Source: Jannaschia pagri
Lineage (GTDB): Bacteria > Pseudomonadota > Alphaproteobacteria > Rhodobacterales > Rhodobacteraceae
Direction of reading: 5' to 3'
Length of the DNA stretch: 62,054 nucleotides
NCBI RefSeq assembly: GCF_019655435.1
Contig: NZ_BPFH01000010.1
Span: forward strand, 1-62,054
The translations under genes were made by a program, and so were the position numbers. Every line of letters begins with the position of its first letter. Position 1 is the first letter of the stretch. Below, piece after piece: positions 42,688-52,317 of the stretch. The notes below the pieces were generated by a model. The model searched no databases, was not told where the DNA came from, and saw only the letters and a program-made list of their open reading frames with translations.

Positions 42688-43635
42688 ATGAACCTCGCCA
42701 CACTTTCCGCCACCGCCAGCCTTCTTGCCACCTCGGCGCTGGCCGATGTCGAGACCCGCGCGTTTAGCTTCGAGAATGAGGGCGCCACGCTGTCCGGCAC
42801 CTTGTACCTGCCCGAAGGCCATGACGGCACCGCCCTGCCAACGGTCGTGGTGACCGGTGCATGGACCACCGTGGAGGAGCAGATGCCCGCCACCTATGCG
42901 CAGCAAATGGTGCAGCGTGGCTTTGCCGCTGTGAGCTTTGACTTCCGCGGCTGGGGCAAGTCAGGGGATCTGCCGCAAAACGTCCGCTTTGTCGAAAGCC
43001 CCACTGCAAAGACAAGCGATATCGAAGCGGCATTCGGGATGATCGGCGATCTGGCGGAGGTCGATGCGCGCAACATCTTCGGCCTCGGGATCTGTGCCTC
43101 CGCTGGCTACATGGTCGACGCCGTGTCCAACACGCCCTCCGTCAAGGCCATTGGCCTTGTGGCGCCCTGGTTGCAGAACGAAGAGATCGTGAATGCGGTG
43201 TACGGCGGCGCCGAGGGCGTTCAGGAGCTGATCGAGATGGGGCGTGCGGGCGGTATCATCCCGGCGGCGGGTCCGGCCGGGACCGAAGGGGTTCTGATGC
43301 CCTTCGATGGCTACTACAGTGACCCGGCGCTCGGTGCGATCCCGGCCTATGACAACCAATGGAACAACGCCGGTTGGGAAGGGTGGCTGACCTACCACCC
43401 TGCCGACAATGCCGAGCGACTGAACCAGCCGCTTGCAATCGTTCACTCCGAAAGCGCGGCCATTCCCCAGGGGGTAAGCACCTTTTTGAATGGCTTTCTT
43501 GGCGACGCGACGTTGCAGATGCTGGAAGGAGTCACGCAGTTTGACTTCTACCACAACGACGAAGATGTGACCCGCGCCGCCGATGCCATGGCCGCACACT
43601 TCCGCGCCAACATGACCACAGGGGACGACCTGTGA
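42688..43635 (+). CDS. Secreted alpha/beta hydrolase
   Basis: This 315-aa protein has a short signal peptide (about 19 residues, ending ALA-D). The alpha/beta-hydrolase core includes PTVVVTGAWTTVEEQM, AAVSFDFRGWGKSGD and the nucleophile elbow region GICASAGYMV, in which Cys or Ser could be the nucleophile. Its substrate is unknown. AGGAG is upstream of the ATG. A rho-independent terminator follows, so it is transcribed alone. Confidence 0.8.
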   Translation: MNLATLSATASLLATSALADVETRAFSFENEGATLSGTLYLPEGHDGTALPTVVVTGAWTTVEEQMPATYAQQMVQRGFAAVSFDFRGWGKSGDLPQNVRFVESPTAKTSDIEAAFGMIGDLAEVDARNIFGLGICASAGYMVDAVSNTPSVKAIGLVAPWLQNEEIVNAVYGGAEGVQELIEMGRAGGIIPAAGPAGTEGVLMPFDGYYSDPALGAIPAYDNQWNNAGWEGWLTYHPADNAERLNQPLAIVHSESAAIPQGVSTFLNGFLGDATLQMLEGVTQFDFYHNDEDVTRAADAMAAHFRANMTTGDDL

Positions 43636-43685
43636 CCTCACCCACCCGAGGGGACTAATCGCCCCCACATCTGACCCCGACCATC

Positions 43686-43717
43686 GCGCGAGTGGCCCGA
43701 GCCGCTCGCGCTTTTTC
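43686..43717 (+). terminator. Rho-independent terminator after the hydrolase gene
   Basis: Stem GCGCGAG (43686-43692) with CTCGCGC (43705-43711), followed directly by TTTTTC. Confidence 0.85.
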
Positions 43718-43735
43718 TTGCGCCGACGCACCCGC

Positions 43736-43761
43736 GCAAGATCGTTCAAAAACTGCGCAAG
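43736..43761. promoter_or_regulatory. Shared operator-like motif, copy 2 (before the SnoaL gene)
   Basis: GCAAGATCGTTCAAAA followed by CTGCGCAAG. It lies just after the terminator and 88 bp before the SnoaL ATG, at nearly the same distance as copy 1 from its gene. Confidence 0.7.
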
Positions 43762-43848
43762 GACCTGCAATTAACGCCGCTGCATCCTGGGTAGCTTGGT
43801 CCCATCGCAGCAACGCCGCTGCCCCAGATCAACCAAAGGAGCAAAGCC

Positions 43849-44400
43849 ATGAATACCTTCATCAGAACCCTCACCGTCGCCGCCCTCACATCGGCACCCG
43901 CCTTAGCCACGGTTGTGGGGGAGCCTGTCACCGCTGACACGCTCCTGGACCGGGCTGAGATGATCCGCATCGCAGATGCCCTGGACGCTGCCGTGGATGC
44001 CAAGGATTGGACCGCTGCGCGCAGCCTCTTTGCGGATCAGATTACCGTGGACTTCACGTCACTCGTGGGCGGTGAACCCGCCACGATCCCCGCTGATGGC
44101 TTGATCGCCGGTTGGTCATCGAACCTGACTGCGGACAAGACCAGCTTTCACCTACGGGGCAACCACCGCATCGCCTTTGACGGACCGGACACCGCCGTCA
44201 TGCACAGCCACGGCTATGCCTGGAACCGCATGGAGGCCGGCGCATTGCCAGAAAACGGGGGCGAGGCGCTGTGGGAGGTCTGGGGCAATTACACCCATGA
44301 ATTTGCGCGCGGCGCAGACGGCTGGCGCATCACCGGCATGGTCTTTGAGGCCACGGCAGAGCGCGGCAGCACCTTCGTCCGCAACACCCCAGGATCCTAA
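43849..44400 (+). CDS. Secreted SnoaL/NTF2-like protein
   Basis: This 183-aa protein has a signal peptide of about 20 residues. A SnoaL-like domain follows with IADALDAAVDAKDWTAARSLFADQITVDF, then HLRGNHRIAFDG, and GADGWRITGMVFEATAERG near the C-terminus. AAAGGAG lies 7 nt upstream. It is followed after 27 bp by the SDR gene, so they form a two-gene unit under the second operator copy. Confidence 0.75.
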   Translation: MNTFIRTLTVAALTSAPALATVVGEPVTADTLLDRAEMIRIADALDAAVDAKDWTAARSLFADQITVDFTSLVGGEPATIPADGLIAGWSSNLTADKTSFHLRGNHRIAFDGPDTAVMHSHGYAWNRMEAGALPENGGEALWEVWGNYTHEFARGADGWRITGMVFEATAERGSTFVRNTPGS

Positions 44401-44427
44401 GAACATCAGACGAACAGGAGATATAAC

Positions 44428-45273
44428 ATGACACAGACTTGGTTTATCACCGGCGCATCCTCCGGCTTCGGGGCTGCCTTCGCCCGTCATGCACTCGCAC
44501 AGGGCCACAACGTGGCCGTCACGGCACGGCGGCTGGACAAACTCCAACAGATCGCGGCCCTTGCGCCGGGTCACGTTCTGGCCCGCGAAATGGACGTCAC
44601 GGACCCCGCGCAAGTGAAGGAGGCGGTCCAGGCTGCGGAAGATCGCTTCGGGGGCATCGACGTCCTCATCAACAACGCAGGTTACGGCATCGTCGGCGCA
44701 GTCGAAGAAACGCCGGAGGCCGAACTCCGCGCGGTCATGGAGACGAATTTCTTCGGCGCCGTTGCCGTCACCCAAGCCGCCTTACCCATGATGCGGCAGC
44801 GGCGGAGGGGGGCCATCGTGATGATGTCCTCGCTTGGCGGGCAGCTGTCGTTTGGCGGCTTCGGCCCGTACTCCGCCAGCAAGTTCGCCCTCGAAGGGAT
44901 GACCGAAGCACTGGCACAAGAAATCGCGCCCTTCGGCCTGAAGGCGATGATCGTGGAGCCGGGCGCCTTTCGGACGGACTTTGCCGATACGGCCCTGCGC
45001 CACATGCCAAAGATCGCGGCCTATGGTGAGATCGTGGGCGGCACCCGCGACTTTGCCAGCGCCATGCACGGCACGCAGTCGGGCGACCCCCTGAAGGCCG
45101 CAGCAGCCATTGAGGCAGCCCTGGCAAACGAGACCACGCCCCTGCGCCTCCCCCTGGGAGATGATGCTGTGGATGCCATTCGTAGCCACGGGGAAGATCT
45201 GCTGGCGGAACTGACCAAGTGGGAGCCCACGGCGCGCAACGTCAATCTCGATCTGTCTGAGACGGCGGCCTGA
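44428..45273 (+). CDS. Short-chain dehydrogenase/reductase
   Basis: This 281-aa classical SDR has TGASSGFG (8-15), NNAG (82-85) and the catalytic YSASK with Y148 and K152, plus Ser in MMSSLGG. It is a cytosolic NAD(P)-dependent oxidoreductase. The substrate is unknown. AGGAG precedes the ATG. Confidence 0.88.
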   Translation: MTQTWFITGASSGFGAAFARHALAQGHNVAVTARRLDKLQQIAALAPGHVLAREMDVTDPAQVKEAVQAAEDRFGGIDVLINNAGYGIVGAVEETPEAELRAVMETNFFGAVAVTQAALPMMRQRRRGAIVMMSSLGGQLSFGGFGPYSASKFALEGMTEALAQEIAPFGLKAMIVEPGAFRTDFADTALRHMPKIAAYGEIVGGTRDFASAMHGTQSGDPLKAAAAIEAALANETTPLRLPLGDDAVDAIRSHGEDLLAELTKWEPTARNVNLDLSETAA

Positions 45274-45280
45274 CACGGCA

Positions 45281-45304
45281 AGGGGCGGCACGATTGCCGC
45301 CCCT
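45281..45304. terminator. Hairpin after the SDR gene
   Basis: A perfect 9-bp stem, AGGGGCGGC (45281-45289) with GCCGCCCCT (45296-45304), and a 6-nt loop lies 8 bp after the stop. There is no clear T-tract, so termination is likely but not certain. Confidence 0.55.
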
Positions 45305-45414
45305 GCCCCAAAATCTGAGGACCCAAGACGGTCCTGCCGGAATGTCATCGCCCCGAGAAACACACGTAACCTGTGCCGCGGCGCTCAACACCACGCCGCG
45401 ACAGCACTCTCACC

Positions 45415-46731
45415 CTAATAGCTCACCCGCTCTGCGGTCAGCCGCGCGCGATTGTCGTCTGACAGCAGGTCGGTCTGGCGCTCCAACCAACCGGGCAGAT
45501 CGTCCATGATACGGACGCGCGGTTCACGCCAAGACACTTCGCCCATGGGACGTCCTTCCAGGCTGCGGACGACCAAGCGGTGCCACTCGCCATCGTCGGC
45601 GTCCAGGTCCAACGCGTCACCGGTCTTGAGGTCAATCAGCACCGAAGGCGCTTCGTAATCGTCAAAGCGGATCGCGCTGCCGTCCTTGGAAAACGCCATG
45701 CTCGGGAATGTGCCGATCTCAGATGGGTCAAACTCCCGGATGATATCGCCGCTCGGCTCCAACACGCGGACAGTGAAGTCTTCGCCCCGTATGGCCATGC
45801 GTCCGGTTGTGCCGTCGATGGCAACCTCCATCATGGCGCCCTTCAGATCGGTCGCAATCGGCTGCAACGCCCAAGCCGCCGTCACGCGGGCAAGATCGAC
45901 CCGGTCCAGCGCACCGTTCAAGTCGCGGGACAGGAACACCAACCCAGGCCCGTCCCTATCAGAGGGGTCCACATGGAGCATTCCAATCGGACTCACCCCT
46001 GAGCCAAACTGGACCGTGTCCCGGGTGTCGGTGTCAAAGACCAGGAGCGCCCCCCGGTTCGGAGAGACCCCGGCCACCAAGTATCGCGAAGATCTGTCAA
46101 ACTGAAAGCTGAGCGCGGGAAAGTCGCGCTCCATCACGGGCACGCGCCCGACCTGGGTGCCGGTTGCCGTCTCCCAAATGTATACGGCCCCGTCTTGGGA
46201 GGAGGTCGCCGCGACGAACGCGCCATCATCCGAGAACACCGCAGGCGGCATCCCCGCCCCGATGCTGGCCGTCATGTCCGAGGGCAAAAGGTCATGGAGC
46301 ACCTCGCCCGTGGTCGCGTCCCACAGGTGAAAGGCGTCTTGGTTGTCGATGCCATCGGCGCCCATCGCGGGCATCATTGGCCCGGTCGTGAGACGTGTGC
46401 GATCCGGGCTGATCGCGACCTGCACCGCATTTGTAACCGGCAGGTCGAGCGTATAGCTCCGCCGCACCTCATCCAGAGCCGCCAAAGCTTCCGGGAACAG
46501 CCCAGGATCCACACGCGCCGCATCCGCTGGCAGCCCGGCGAGGGCAAAGAACCTGGCTTGCTCCAAGTCACCCTCCGCCAGAGCATCTGCGGCTTGGCGC
46601 GCGAAATCCTTGGACATGAAGGTCGCAAGACGGGTCTCAACCTCCGTCTGTGCCACAAGCGGCGGAGCTGTGACGACAAATGCACCAAACAGAACGACCT
46701 GACAGAAACGCGCTAGACCCATTTCAAACAT
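45415..46731 (-). CDS. Secreted WD40-like beta-propeller protein
   Basis: This 438-aa protein has a signal segment (about residues 10-25, ending LVA-Q) and an alpha-helical stretch resembling a TPR half-repeat (FARQAADALAEGDLEQARFFALAGLP). About six WD40-like blades follow, with AFHLWDATTGEVLHDLL, AVYIWETATGTQVGRV and VRVLEPSGDIIREF. The start is ATG 46731 or 46722. It follows the small secreted protein by about 50 bp. Confidence 0.75.
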   Translation of the reverse strand: MFEMGLARFCQVVLFGAFVVTAPPLVAQTEVETRLATFMSKDFARQAADALAEGDLEQARFFALAGLPADAARVDPGLFPEALAALDEVRRSYTLDLPVTNAVQVAISPDRTRLTTGPMMPAMGADGIDNQDAFHLWDATTGEVLHDLLPSDMTASIGAGMPPAVFSDDGAFVAATSSQDGAVYIWETATGTQVGRVPVMERDFPALSFQFDRSSRYLVAGVSPNRGALLVFDTDTRDTVQFGSGVSPIGMLHVDPSDRDGPGLVFLSRDLNGALDRVDLARVTAAWALQPIATDLKGAMMEVAIDGTTGRMAIRGEDFTVRVLEPSGDIIREFDPSEIGTFPSMAFSKDGSAIRFDDYEAPSVLIDLKTGDALDLDADDGEWHRLVVRSLEGRPMGEVSWREPRVRIMDDLPGWLERQTDLLSDDNRARLTAERVSY

Positions 46732-46780
46732 CCTAAGCGAACCACATACCAAATTCGTCGGAGATCCACATCGCGGGCCC

Positions 46781-47236
46781 CTAAACCGCGCAGCCCCGGG
46801 GCGCCATATTCCCAATGGCCTTCGACGATCCCTTTAGGGAAAACTGGCCCACGGTAGCGCCTGGCAAGGCAATGACCAGGGTCCTGCCCGACCGCAGCGC
46901 GGACACCACCTTGTCGATGGATGGGAAGTCCAAAAAGATCTCATAGCGTTGAAAGCCAATCCGCACCTCGCCCGACGCGACCGGAACCTGATCCACCACA
47001 AATGTCGCGCGTGTGCCTTCGCGCAAGGCGATGCCCTGAACGAAGAAAGACGGATCACCGCCGTTCCCGCATTCGAGGATAAGGTCTGTGACACCATCGG
47101 TGTCCGTCACACGGGCTTGACCGGCCAAGCCAACGCTGCCGTCATAGCGCCAATCCGCCAAGGCGGGGGCCGCGCTAAGACAGAACGCCGCACACCACGG
47201 TGCGGCACGGCGTATCATTCGACGCAAGTAGAACAT
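46781..47236 (-). CDS. Small secreted protein of unknown function
   Basis: This 151-aa protein has a signal peptide ending ALA-D. The mature part has ECGNGGDPSFFVQGIALREGTRATFVVDQVPV, then RSGRTLVIALPG and QFSLKGSSKAIGNM. This late pattern faintly recalls the invasion-associated locus B group, but I do not assign it. ATG 47236 has GGAG 9 nt upstream. It is followed closely by the WD40-like gene. Confidence 0.6.
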   Translation of the reverse strand: MFYLRRMIRRAAPWCAAFCLSAAPALADWRYDGSVGLAGQARVTDTDGVTDLILECGNGGDPSFFVQGIALREGTRATFVVDQVPVASGEVRIGFQRYEIFLDFPSIDKVVSALRSGRTLVIALPGATVGQFSLKGSSKAIGNMAPRGCAV

Positions 47237-47412
47237 GTTCACGCACTCCGATTTCCGGCAGCAGTAGACCTTGCGATCCCTGCTCCGATGCTCCTGCCAC
47301 GCGATGTAACTAACCACCCGGCGCCGTCGTTCGATCCGCACCCCACAAGTGGGGTCCAGCCAAGCCCACCGCTGGTTCGTCGCGGTGGGCCTGTCGTAAC
47401 CCAATCCCTGCC

Positions 47413-49404
47413 CTAGAACAGGATGACGTCCTCCAGACCGAGGACCGCGCCACCTTCGATCGTGGCCACAAGCTCCCGGTCGCCATCGCCGTCCGTGTCG
47501 ATCAGCAGACGGCCCGTGCGGGCGCTGTAGCCAACCGATCCGCTCTGGAGGAGATCGTTAAACACCTGAACCGTCAGATCCCGAATATTGATGCCGGGCG
47601 CGCCGATCCCAAGCAGCTGATCATCAATGGCCAGACGATTGTCACCCGCCGTCCAATCGGTGATGAGCACGTTGGGGTCGGTGCCGCCCAGGGCGGTCAG
47701 AACGAAGGTATCCGCCCCGCCACCGCCGGTCATCGTGTCTTCCCCGCCAAAGCCGACCAGGATGTTGCTGCCGGAGTTGCCCAGCAGAACTTCGTCCGCG
47801 CCCGTCCCATCAAGCCGGATGTTGCCGGTCCCCGTGGCCGTGACCTGTTCGATCCCAGCTTGCGACGTGAAATTGCTCGACGTGCGCACCTCGTCGAAGC
47901 CTTCGTCCCCGACGGCTTCCAGGATCGTGTCGCGTCCCTCGATGATGAACACATCGCTGCCAACGCCGCCGCGCAAGACGTCGTTGCCAGCGCCACCGAC
48001 CAAGAGGTCATCGCCCAGGCCGCCTGTCAGGGAGTCGTTGCCAGCGTCGCCCTGCAGGGTGTCGTTGCCTTCACCGCCGCTCAGACTGTCGTCTCCGCTG
48101 CCACCGGACAGGGAGTCGTTGTCCGCACCACCCAGGAGCGTATCGCCCCCCGATCCGCCATCGATGACGTCGTCTCCAGCACCGCCTTCAGCACTGTCCT
48201 CACCGGCATCCGCCGTGATCAGATCTGCACCGTCGTTGCCTTGCAGGGTGTCGTCGCCGTCGCCACCGAACAGCGTGTCCGCACCTGTGCCGCCTTGGAC
48301 GTCGTCATTGCCGGCTCCACCACCGATCTGATCGTCTCCGTCCTCGCCCAGCAGCTGGTCGCTGCCGTCTTGGCCCAACAATGTGTCATTGCCTGACCCG
48401 CCGAGGACGGTGTCGTCGTCGAGCTCCGCACGGACGGAGTCGTCACCGTCATCGCCCCGAATGATGTCTTCCCCGGCGCCGCCGAAAATAACGTCGTTGT
48501 CGGCGTTCCCAGCAATGGTGTCATTGCCAGCATCCCCAACCAGGGTATCGTCCCCTGCCCCGCCGGTGATGACATCGAAACCGTCACCACCACGGGCAAC
48601 ATCCGCACCATTGCCACCATCAATCAGATCGTTGTCCAGATCGCCCAGCAGGCTGTCATTGCCCACGCCGCCTGTGATGGTGTCCTCCCCCGGACCGCCA
48701 TTGATGGCGTCGACACCGTCGCCCCCATCCAAGATGTCATCACCTTCGCGACCCAGCAGCGTGTCGTTGCCACCGCCGCCACTGACGGTGTCATTCCCAC
48801 CCAGGGCATCGATCGAGTTATTTTCATCATCGCCCGTCAGGCTGTCCGGACCATCGGTCGGGCCCTCTGGCTCCGGCGGGGCATTGACCGTTACGGATGT
48901 CGTGCGCAGGTCCGAGAAAGAGAACGACCGTCCCGGTCCAAACGAATCCGTCTCGGGGATCGGAGCAAACCCGTCGAAATTGGCGAGGAAGAAGTTGGTA
49001 ATCTCGTTGGCGTTGGAGAACTCGGGCAGCTCCGCCCCCGCCACGTCAATGAAGTAATCCAGGGTTGGAACAACATCGCTCGGGACTGCTTGAAGCACGT
49101 TCAGTATGTACGTGACGCCGCCGCTCCATGTGAGCTGACCAAACTCTACATCGATAATGTACAACCCCTGAGCTTCGATATCACGAGCATCGACGCCGTC
49201 CAAAACTAAGCTTATTTCCTCCGGATTGAATTCAACCTCAGGCAGAAAATCGAATGTGTTTTCGATGTTATAGCGAACCGTGTCGGACGGCTCCCCGGGG
49301 AAGGTAATTGCAACTGTACCCGACTCCAGCGTTCTAATGAATTCATCGTCTTCGAAAGATCCAAGCAAGTCACCCTCGAAGGTAAACGTCGTCGTCGTGG
49401 TCAT
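47413..49404 (-). CDS. RTX calcium-binding protein 2
   Basis: This 663-aa acidic protein has an N-terminal domain of about 185 residues without RTX motifs (MTTTTTFTFEGDLLGSFEDDE...). About 40 successive GGxGxDxLx nonapeptides follow, to about residue 510, and then a C-terminal domain with TFVLTALGGTDPNVLITDWTAGDN, ending GLEDVILF. It is likely exported by a type I system through its C-terminus. GGAG lies 7 nt before the ATG. No transporter gene adjoins it. Confidence 0.9.
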   Translation of the reverse strand: MTTTTTFTFEGDLLGSFEDDEFIRTLESGTVAITFPGEPSDTVRYNIENTFDFLPEVEFNPEEISLVLDGVDARDIEAQGLYIIDVEFGQLTWSGGVTYILNVLQAVPSDVVPTLDYFIDVAGAELPEFSNANEITNFFLANFDGFAPIPETDSFGPGRSFSFSDLRTTSVTVNAPPEPEGPTDGPDSLTGDDENNSIDALGGNDTVSGGGGNDTLLGREGDDILDGGDGVDAINGGPGEDTITGGVGNDSLLGDLDNDLIDGGNGADVARGGDGFDVITGGAGDDTLVGDAGNDTIAGNADNDVIFGGAGEDIIRGDDGDDSVRAELDDDTVLGGSGNDTLLGQDGSDQLLGEDGDDQIGGGAGNDDVQGGTGADTLFGGDGDDTLQGNDGADLITADAGEDSAEGGAGDDVIDGGSGGDTLLGGADNDSLSGGSGDDSLSGGEGNDTLQGDAGNDSLTGGLGDDLLVGGAGNDVLRGGVGSDVFIIEGRDTILEAVGDEGFDEVRTSSNFTSQAGIEQVTATGTGNIRLDGTGADEVLLGNSGSNILVGFGGEDTMTGGGGADTFVLTALGGTDPNVLITDWTAGDNRLAIDDQLLGIGAPGINIRDLTVQVFNDLLQSGSVGYSARTGRLLIDTDGDGDRELVATIEGGAVLGLEDVILF

Positions 49405-50030
49405 TTTCTACTCCACCGCTTATCGAAAAATCCGTTTATTATGTGTCGCTAACGACCCGGGATGACAAGTCTGTGACGATGGCTATCGGATAACAGCCCA
49501 AAGGCGTGCTGAATTGTTAAGCATTCGTCAAAGGACCTCCAGCGCGCGGAATGCCGAGCCCATCCATTTGGGCGAGACCCTATTTGGAGGGCCTGCCGTC
49601 CACAGCGCTCAGGCGTTGGGTTGGGGCTTGGCACGCGGCCCATTCGAGACCCCACGGCGAAGATTGGCCGCGCAATAACCTGTCCCGCCTTCCCGTCGGT
49701 GACACCGGTCTACTCAAGCGGTCGTTGTCATGGAATTTATCTCTATAGAAGATGCTGAGACGGTAACGCTTCAACGGTGCGATTGCGCGCATCGCGTGGC
49801 CGAAGGATCTCCTCTCAACGCCAACGCCCGCAACAGGATAGCCGACACAAGGAAGCGAGCGTAGCGGCGATGACCACGCCCTGGGTCCTTGCTTCGAGCC
49901 GTCGCCCGTTGCAGATAGCGGCCCACTAACAATGCTGTTCCACGGGGCCGCAGGCAGTCAGACCCTGTCCTGCACACCACGCTCCTGCCCAGAGGAGGGC
50001 CAGAAGATTTCTAATCGCGACTATGAACCG
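49405..50030. other. Intergenic region, nothing recognised
   Basis: Divergent promoters of RTX protein 2 and the following plus-strand gene should lie here. I see no supported gene, strong dyad or repeat. Confidence 0.4.
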
Positions 50031-50471
50031 ATGACGAAGGCCGAGGTCGTCACCGCTCAACGAAACTGGGCACGCTGCGTGACTGAGCAAGACGTGGACG
50101 GCCTACTCGACCTCTACGATTTCGGCGACCCCGATGCGCCCGTCCTCTTCAAGCCGACGCTCGCGGATGTCATCCGCCTCGACCGCGAAGGCGCGCGGGC
50201 TTACTTTATCGGCGGCAACTCGGCCTACCCCCAGGACGGTGGCTTCCTGAAGCGCGGCTGGAAAACGGTCGAGTTCCAGAGCGCCGTCGGGCCTATCCTG
50301 AAAGCCGGGGGCCTCGGGTATAAGGACATGGGTCACTACACCTTCGTCGACGGGGACGGGAACGCGACCCGGGCCGACTACACCTTCGCCTATCACAAGA
50401 TCGAAGGACGGGTGCTGATCTCGCTCCATCACTCGTCGCTCACCTGGCTGCCGCCCGTCGCCCAGTCCTGA
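50031..50471 (+). CDS. SnoaL/CaMKII-association-domain-like protein
   Basis: This 146-aa cytosolic protein contains RNWARCVTEQDVDGLLDLYDFGDPDAPVLFKPT and GHYTFVDGDGNATRADYTFAYHKIEGRVLISLHHSS, the pattern of NTF2-like CaMKII_AD/SgcJ proteins. The open frame extends to 49932, but ATG 50031 is where the domain begins. There is no good ribosome binding site. Function is unknown. Confidence 0.65.
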   Translation: MTKAEVVTAQRNWARCVTEQDVDGLLDLYDFGDPDAPVLFKPTLADVIRLDREGARAYFIGGNSAYPQDGGFLKRGWKTVEFQSAVGPILKAGGLGYKDMGHYTFVDGDGNATRADYTFAYHKIEGRVLISLHHSSLTWLPPVAQS

Positions 50472-50623
50472 TCGCCGGTACGCTGCCGTGAGGGTGCCTC
50501 AGTCTTCCATGGGGTGACCAAACCGGCGCACTGAAACGAACGTGGGCGCTGCCGCAGTGGCTGCGCCCTCCCAAATGCCGGGAGTTTCCGGCTCGCCGCC
50601 ACCCGCCCCAGCCCTGAACCGAT

Positions 50624-51526
50624 CTACGGGTGTGTCTGCGCGGGCGTCGGTCCTCGCCTCAAGACCGGTTCTTTGGCCGCGATCACCGCCGCCCCGACAA
50701 TCAGCGCACCCGCCCAAAAGAACGTCACCGAGAGCGGTTGCCGGAAGAGGAGCAGATCGGCGAGCACGGGCCACAGCAAGGCGACATACTCGAACGGCGC
50801 AAGGCGCGACGCCTCAGCATAACGAAAGGCCAATGTCATCGCGATATGGGCGAAGCCACCGAACAGGCCAGCGCCGATCAGCAACGCCAGCGTCCAGCCA
50901 TCGGGGACAACCCACCCCAATGGCAAAGTGACCAACCCACCCGCCATTGACGCGAGAATGAAGTAAAAGGCGATGGCGCCGGGGCTTTCGGTTGTGGTGA
51001 GGCTGCGCACCATAATCAGCGCCAGCGCCGCGAGACCCGCCGACGCCAGGCCAAGCAGGTATCCGGTGATCCTGTCGTCTGCGGCTTCGCGACCAACCTC
51101 CGGCAAGACCAGCACAACCACACCAGCAAACCCAAGACCCAGCCCCGCGACGCGCCAGATGGTTAACCGCTCACCCAACAGGGCCACGGCGGCGAGCGCC
51201 GTCAGGACCGGGGACAGCTGCGCGATCAGACTGGCCTCGGCCACGTTCAGCCGGGCGAGGGCAGCAAAAGACGCAAACAGCGCAAGCGCCCCAAAGCCTG
51301 ACCGCAGCAGATGCGCGCCGGGGCGCTTGGTGCGCAGGCCGCCCGGAAACTCTTTGCGCAGCCAGAGGAAGATGACCAGCGGGATCAGCGCGAAGAAGGA
51401 CCGGAAGAAAACGATCTCGCCCAAGGGCACCGCGGCGCTCACGGCTTTGGCGCAGACCAGCATCCCGGCGAACAGGACCCCCGACACAAGGCGCAGCGAG
51501 ATGCCCAATGTGGCCCTGTCGGTCAT
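50624..51526 (-). CDS. EamA/DMT-family membrane exporter
   Basis: This 300-aa protein has ten helices in two EamA repeats, with FFRSFFALIPLVIFL, SLIAQLSPVLTALAAVALLGERLT and, in the second half, PFEYVALLWPVLADLLLFRQPL. It overlaps the permease gene before it by 4 bp, making it the sixth gene of the importer operon. In opine-metallophore systems an EamA protein exports the metallophore; whether that applies here is open, because no metallophore synthesis genes are present. Confidence 0.85.
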   Translation of the reverse strand: MTDRATLGISLRLVSGVLFAGMLVCAKAVSAAVPLGEIVFFRSFFALIPLVIFLWLRKEFPGGLRTKRPGAHLLRSGFGALALFASFAALARLNVAEASLIAQLSPVLTALAAVALLGERLTIWRVAGLGLGFAGVVVLVLPEVGREAADDRITGYLLGLASAGLAALALIMVRSLTTTESPGAIAFYFILASMAGGLVTLPLGWVVPDGWTLALLIGAGLFGGFAHIAMTLAFRYAEASRLAPFEYVALLWPVLADLLLFRQPLSVTFFWAGALIVGAAVIAAKEPVLRRGPTPAQTHP

Positions 51527-52317
51527 GGCCCGTCACGCTCCTCCGCCAAAGCGTCGCGGAGGGCGTCGCCCGCTAGATTGATCGCCAGAACGCTGATCAC
51601 CACGGCAAGCCCTGGCCAGATCATTTGCAAAGGCGTGGAGCGGATATGCACGCGGGCATCCAGCAGCATGCTCCCCCATTCGGGATTGGGTGGCTGCACC
51701 CCAAAGCCCAAAAACCCGAGCGCCGAGATGCCCAGAATGGCGCGGGCAAACATGCCGGTCCAAACCACGGTCAATGACGGCAAAAGGGACGGCAGATAGT
51801 GCCAGCGCGCAATCGCCAGCCCAGACATGCCCGCAAGCTGCGCCTGAATGACGTAGCCGCGTGTTTTCAGGGACAAACCGATCCCCCGTGCGACGCGCGC
51901 GTATCGCATCCAGCCTGTGACCGCCAAGGCGAAGATCAAGCTCCACGTCCCACCGCCCGTGAGGCCCGCAATCACGATGGCGGCCACCAGTTCGGGAAAG
52001 GCGAGGAAGGAGTCCGTCGTGCGCATGGTGACCCAATCCGTCAGACCTCCGCCCAAGGCGGCCAAGAGTCCGATCGCCGTGCCGATGACCAGGCTGATGA
52101 GCGACACGACAAAGGCCAATCCCAGGGACCACCGCGCCCCATGGAGGATGCGCGACAGGATATCCCGCCCGAGCGCGTCCGTCCCCAGGGGAAACTCCGA
52201 ACTTGGCGGGGACAGGCGGTTGGGAATGTTGATTGCGGTTGGATCATAGGGCGCGAACAGGGGCCCTATGCCCGCGACCGTGACCATCACGACGGCCAGC
52301 ATGACGACGCTACGCAT
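51523..52317 (-). CDS. Nickel/peptide-type ABC permease (NikC/DppC-like)
   Basis: This 264-aa permease contains the DppC/NikC signature HPLGTDALGRDILSRI-like stretch (EFPLGTDALGRDILSRILHGAR) and the C-terminal WGSMLLDARVHIRSTPLQMIWPGLAV. ATG 52317 overlaps the preceding permease gene by 8 bp. Confidence 0.88.
   Translation of the reverse strand: MRSVVMLAVVMVTVAGIGPLFAPYDPTAINIPNRLSPPSSEFPLGTDALGRDILSRILHGARWSLGLAFVVSLISLVIGTAIGLLAALGGGLTDWVTMRTTDSFLAFPELVAAIVIAGLTGGGTWSLIFALAVTGWMRYARVARGIGLSLKTRGYVIQAQLAGMSGLAIARWHYLPSLLPSLTVVWTGMFARAILGISALGFLGFGVQPPNPEWGSMLLDARVHIRSTPLQMIWPGLAVVISVLAINLAGDALRDALAEERDGP

Noticed and set aside
47627-49057. Long plus-strand frames (47627-48331, 48383-49057) opposite RTX protein 2
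   Set aside because: Their Ser-Pro-rich translations follow directly from the complement of GGxGxDxL codons; no start signal or domain.
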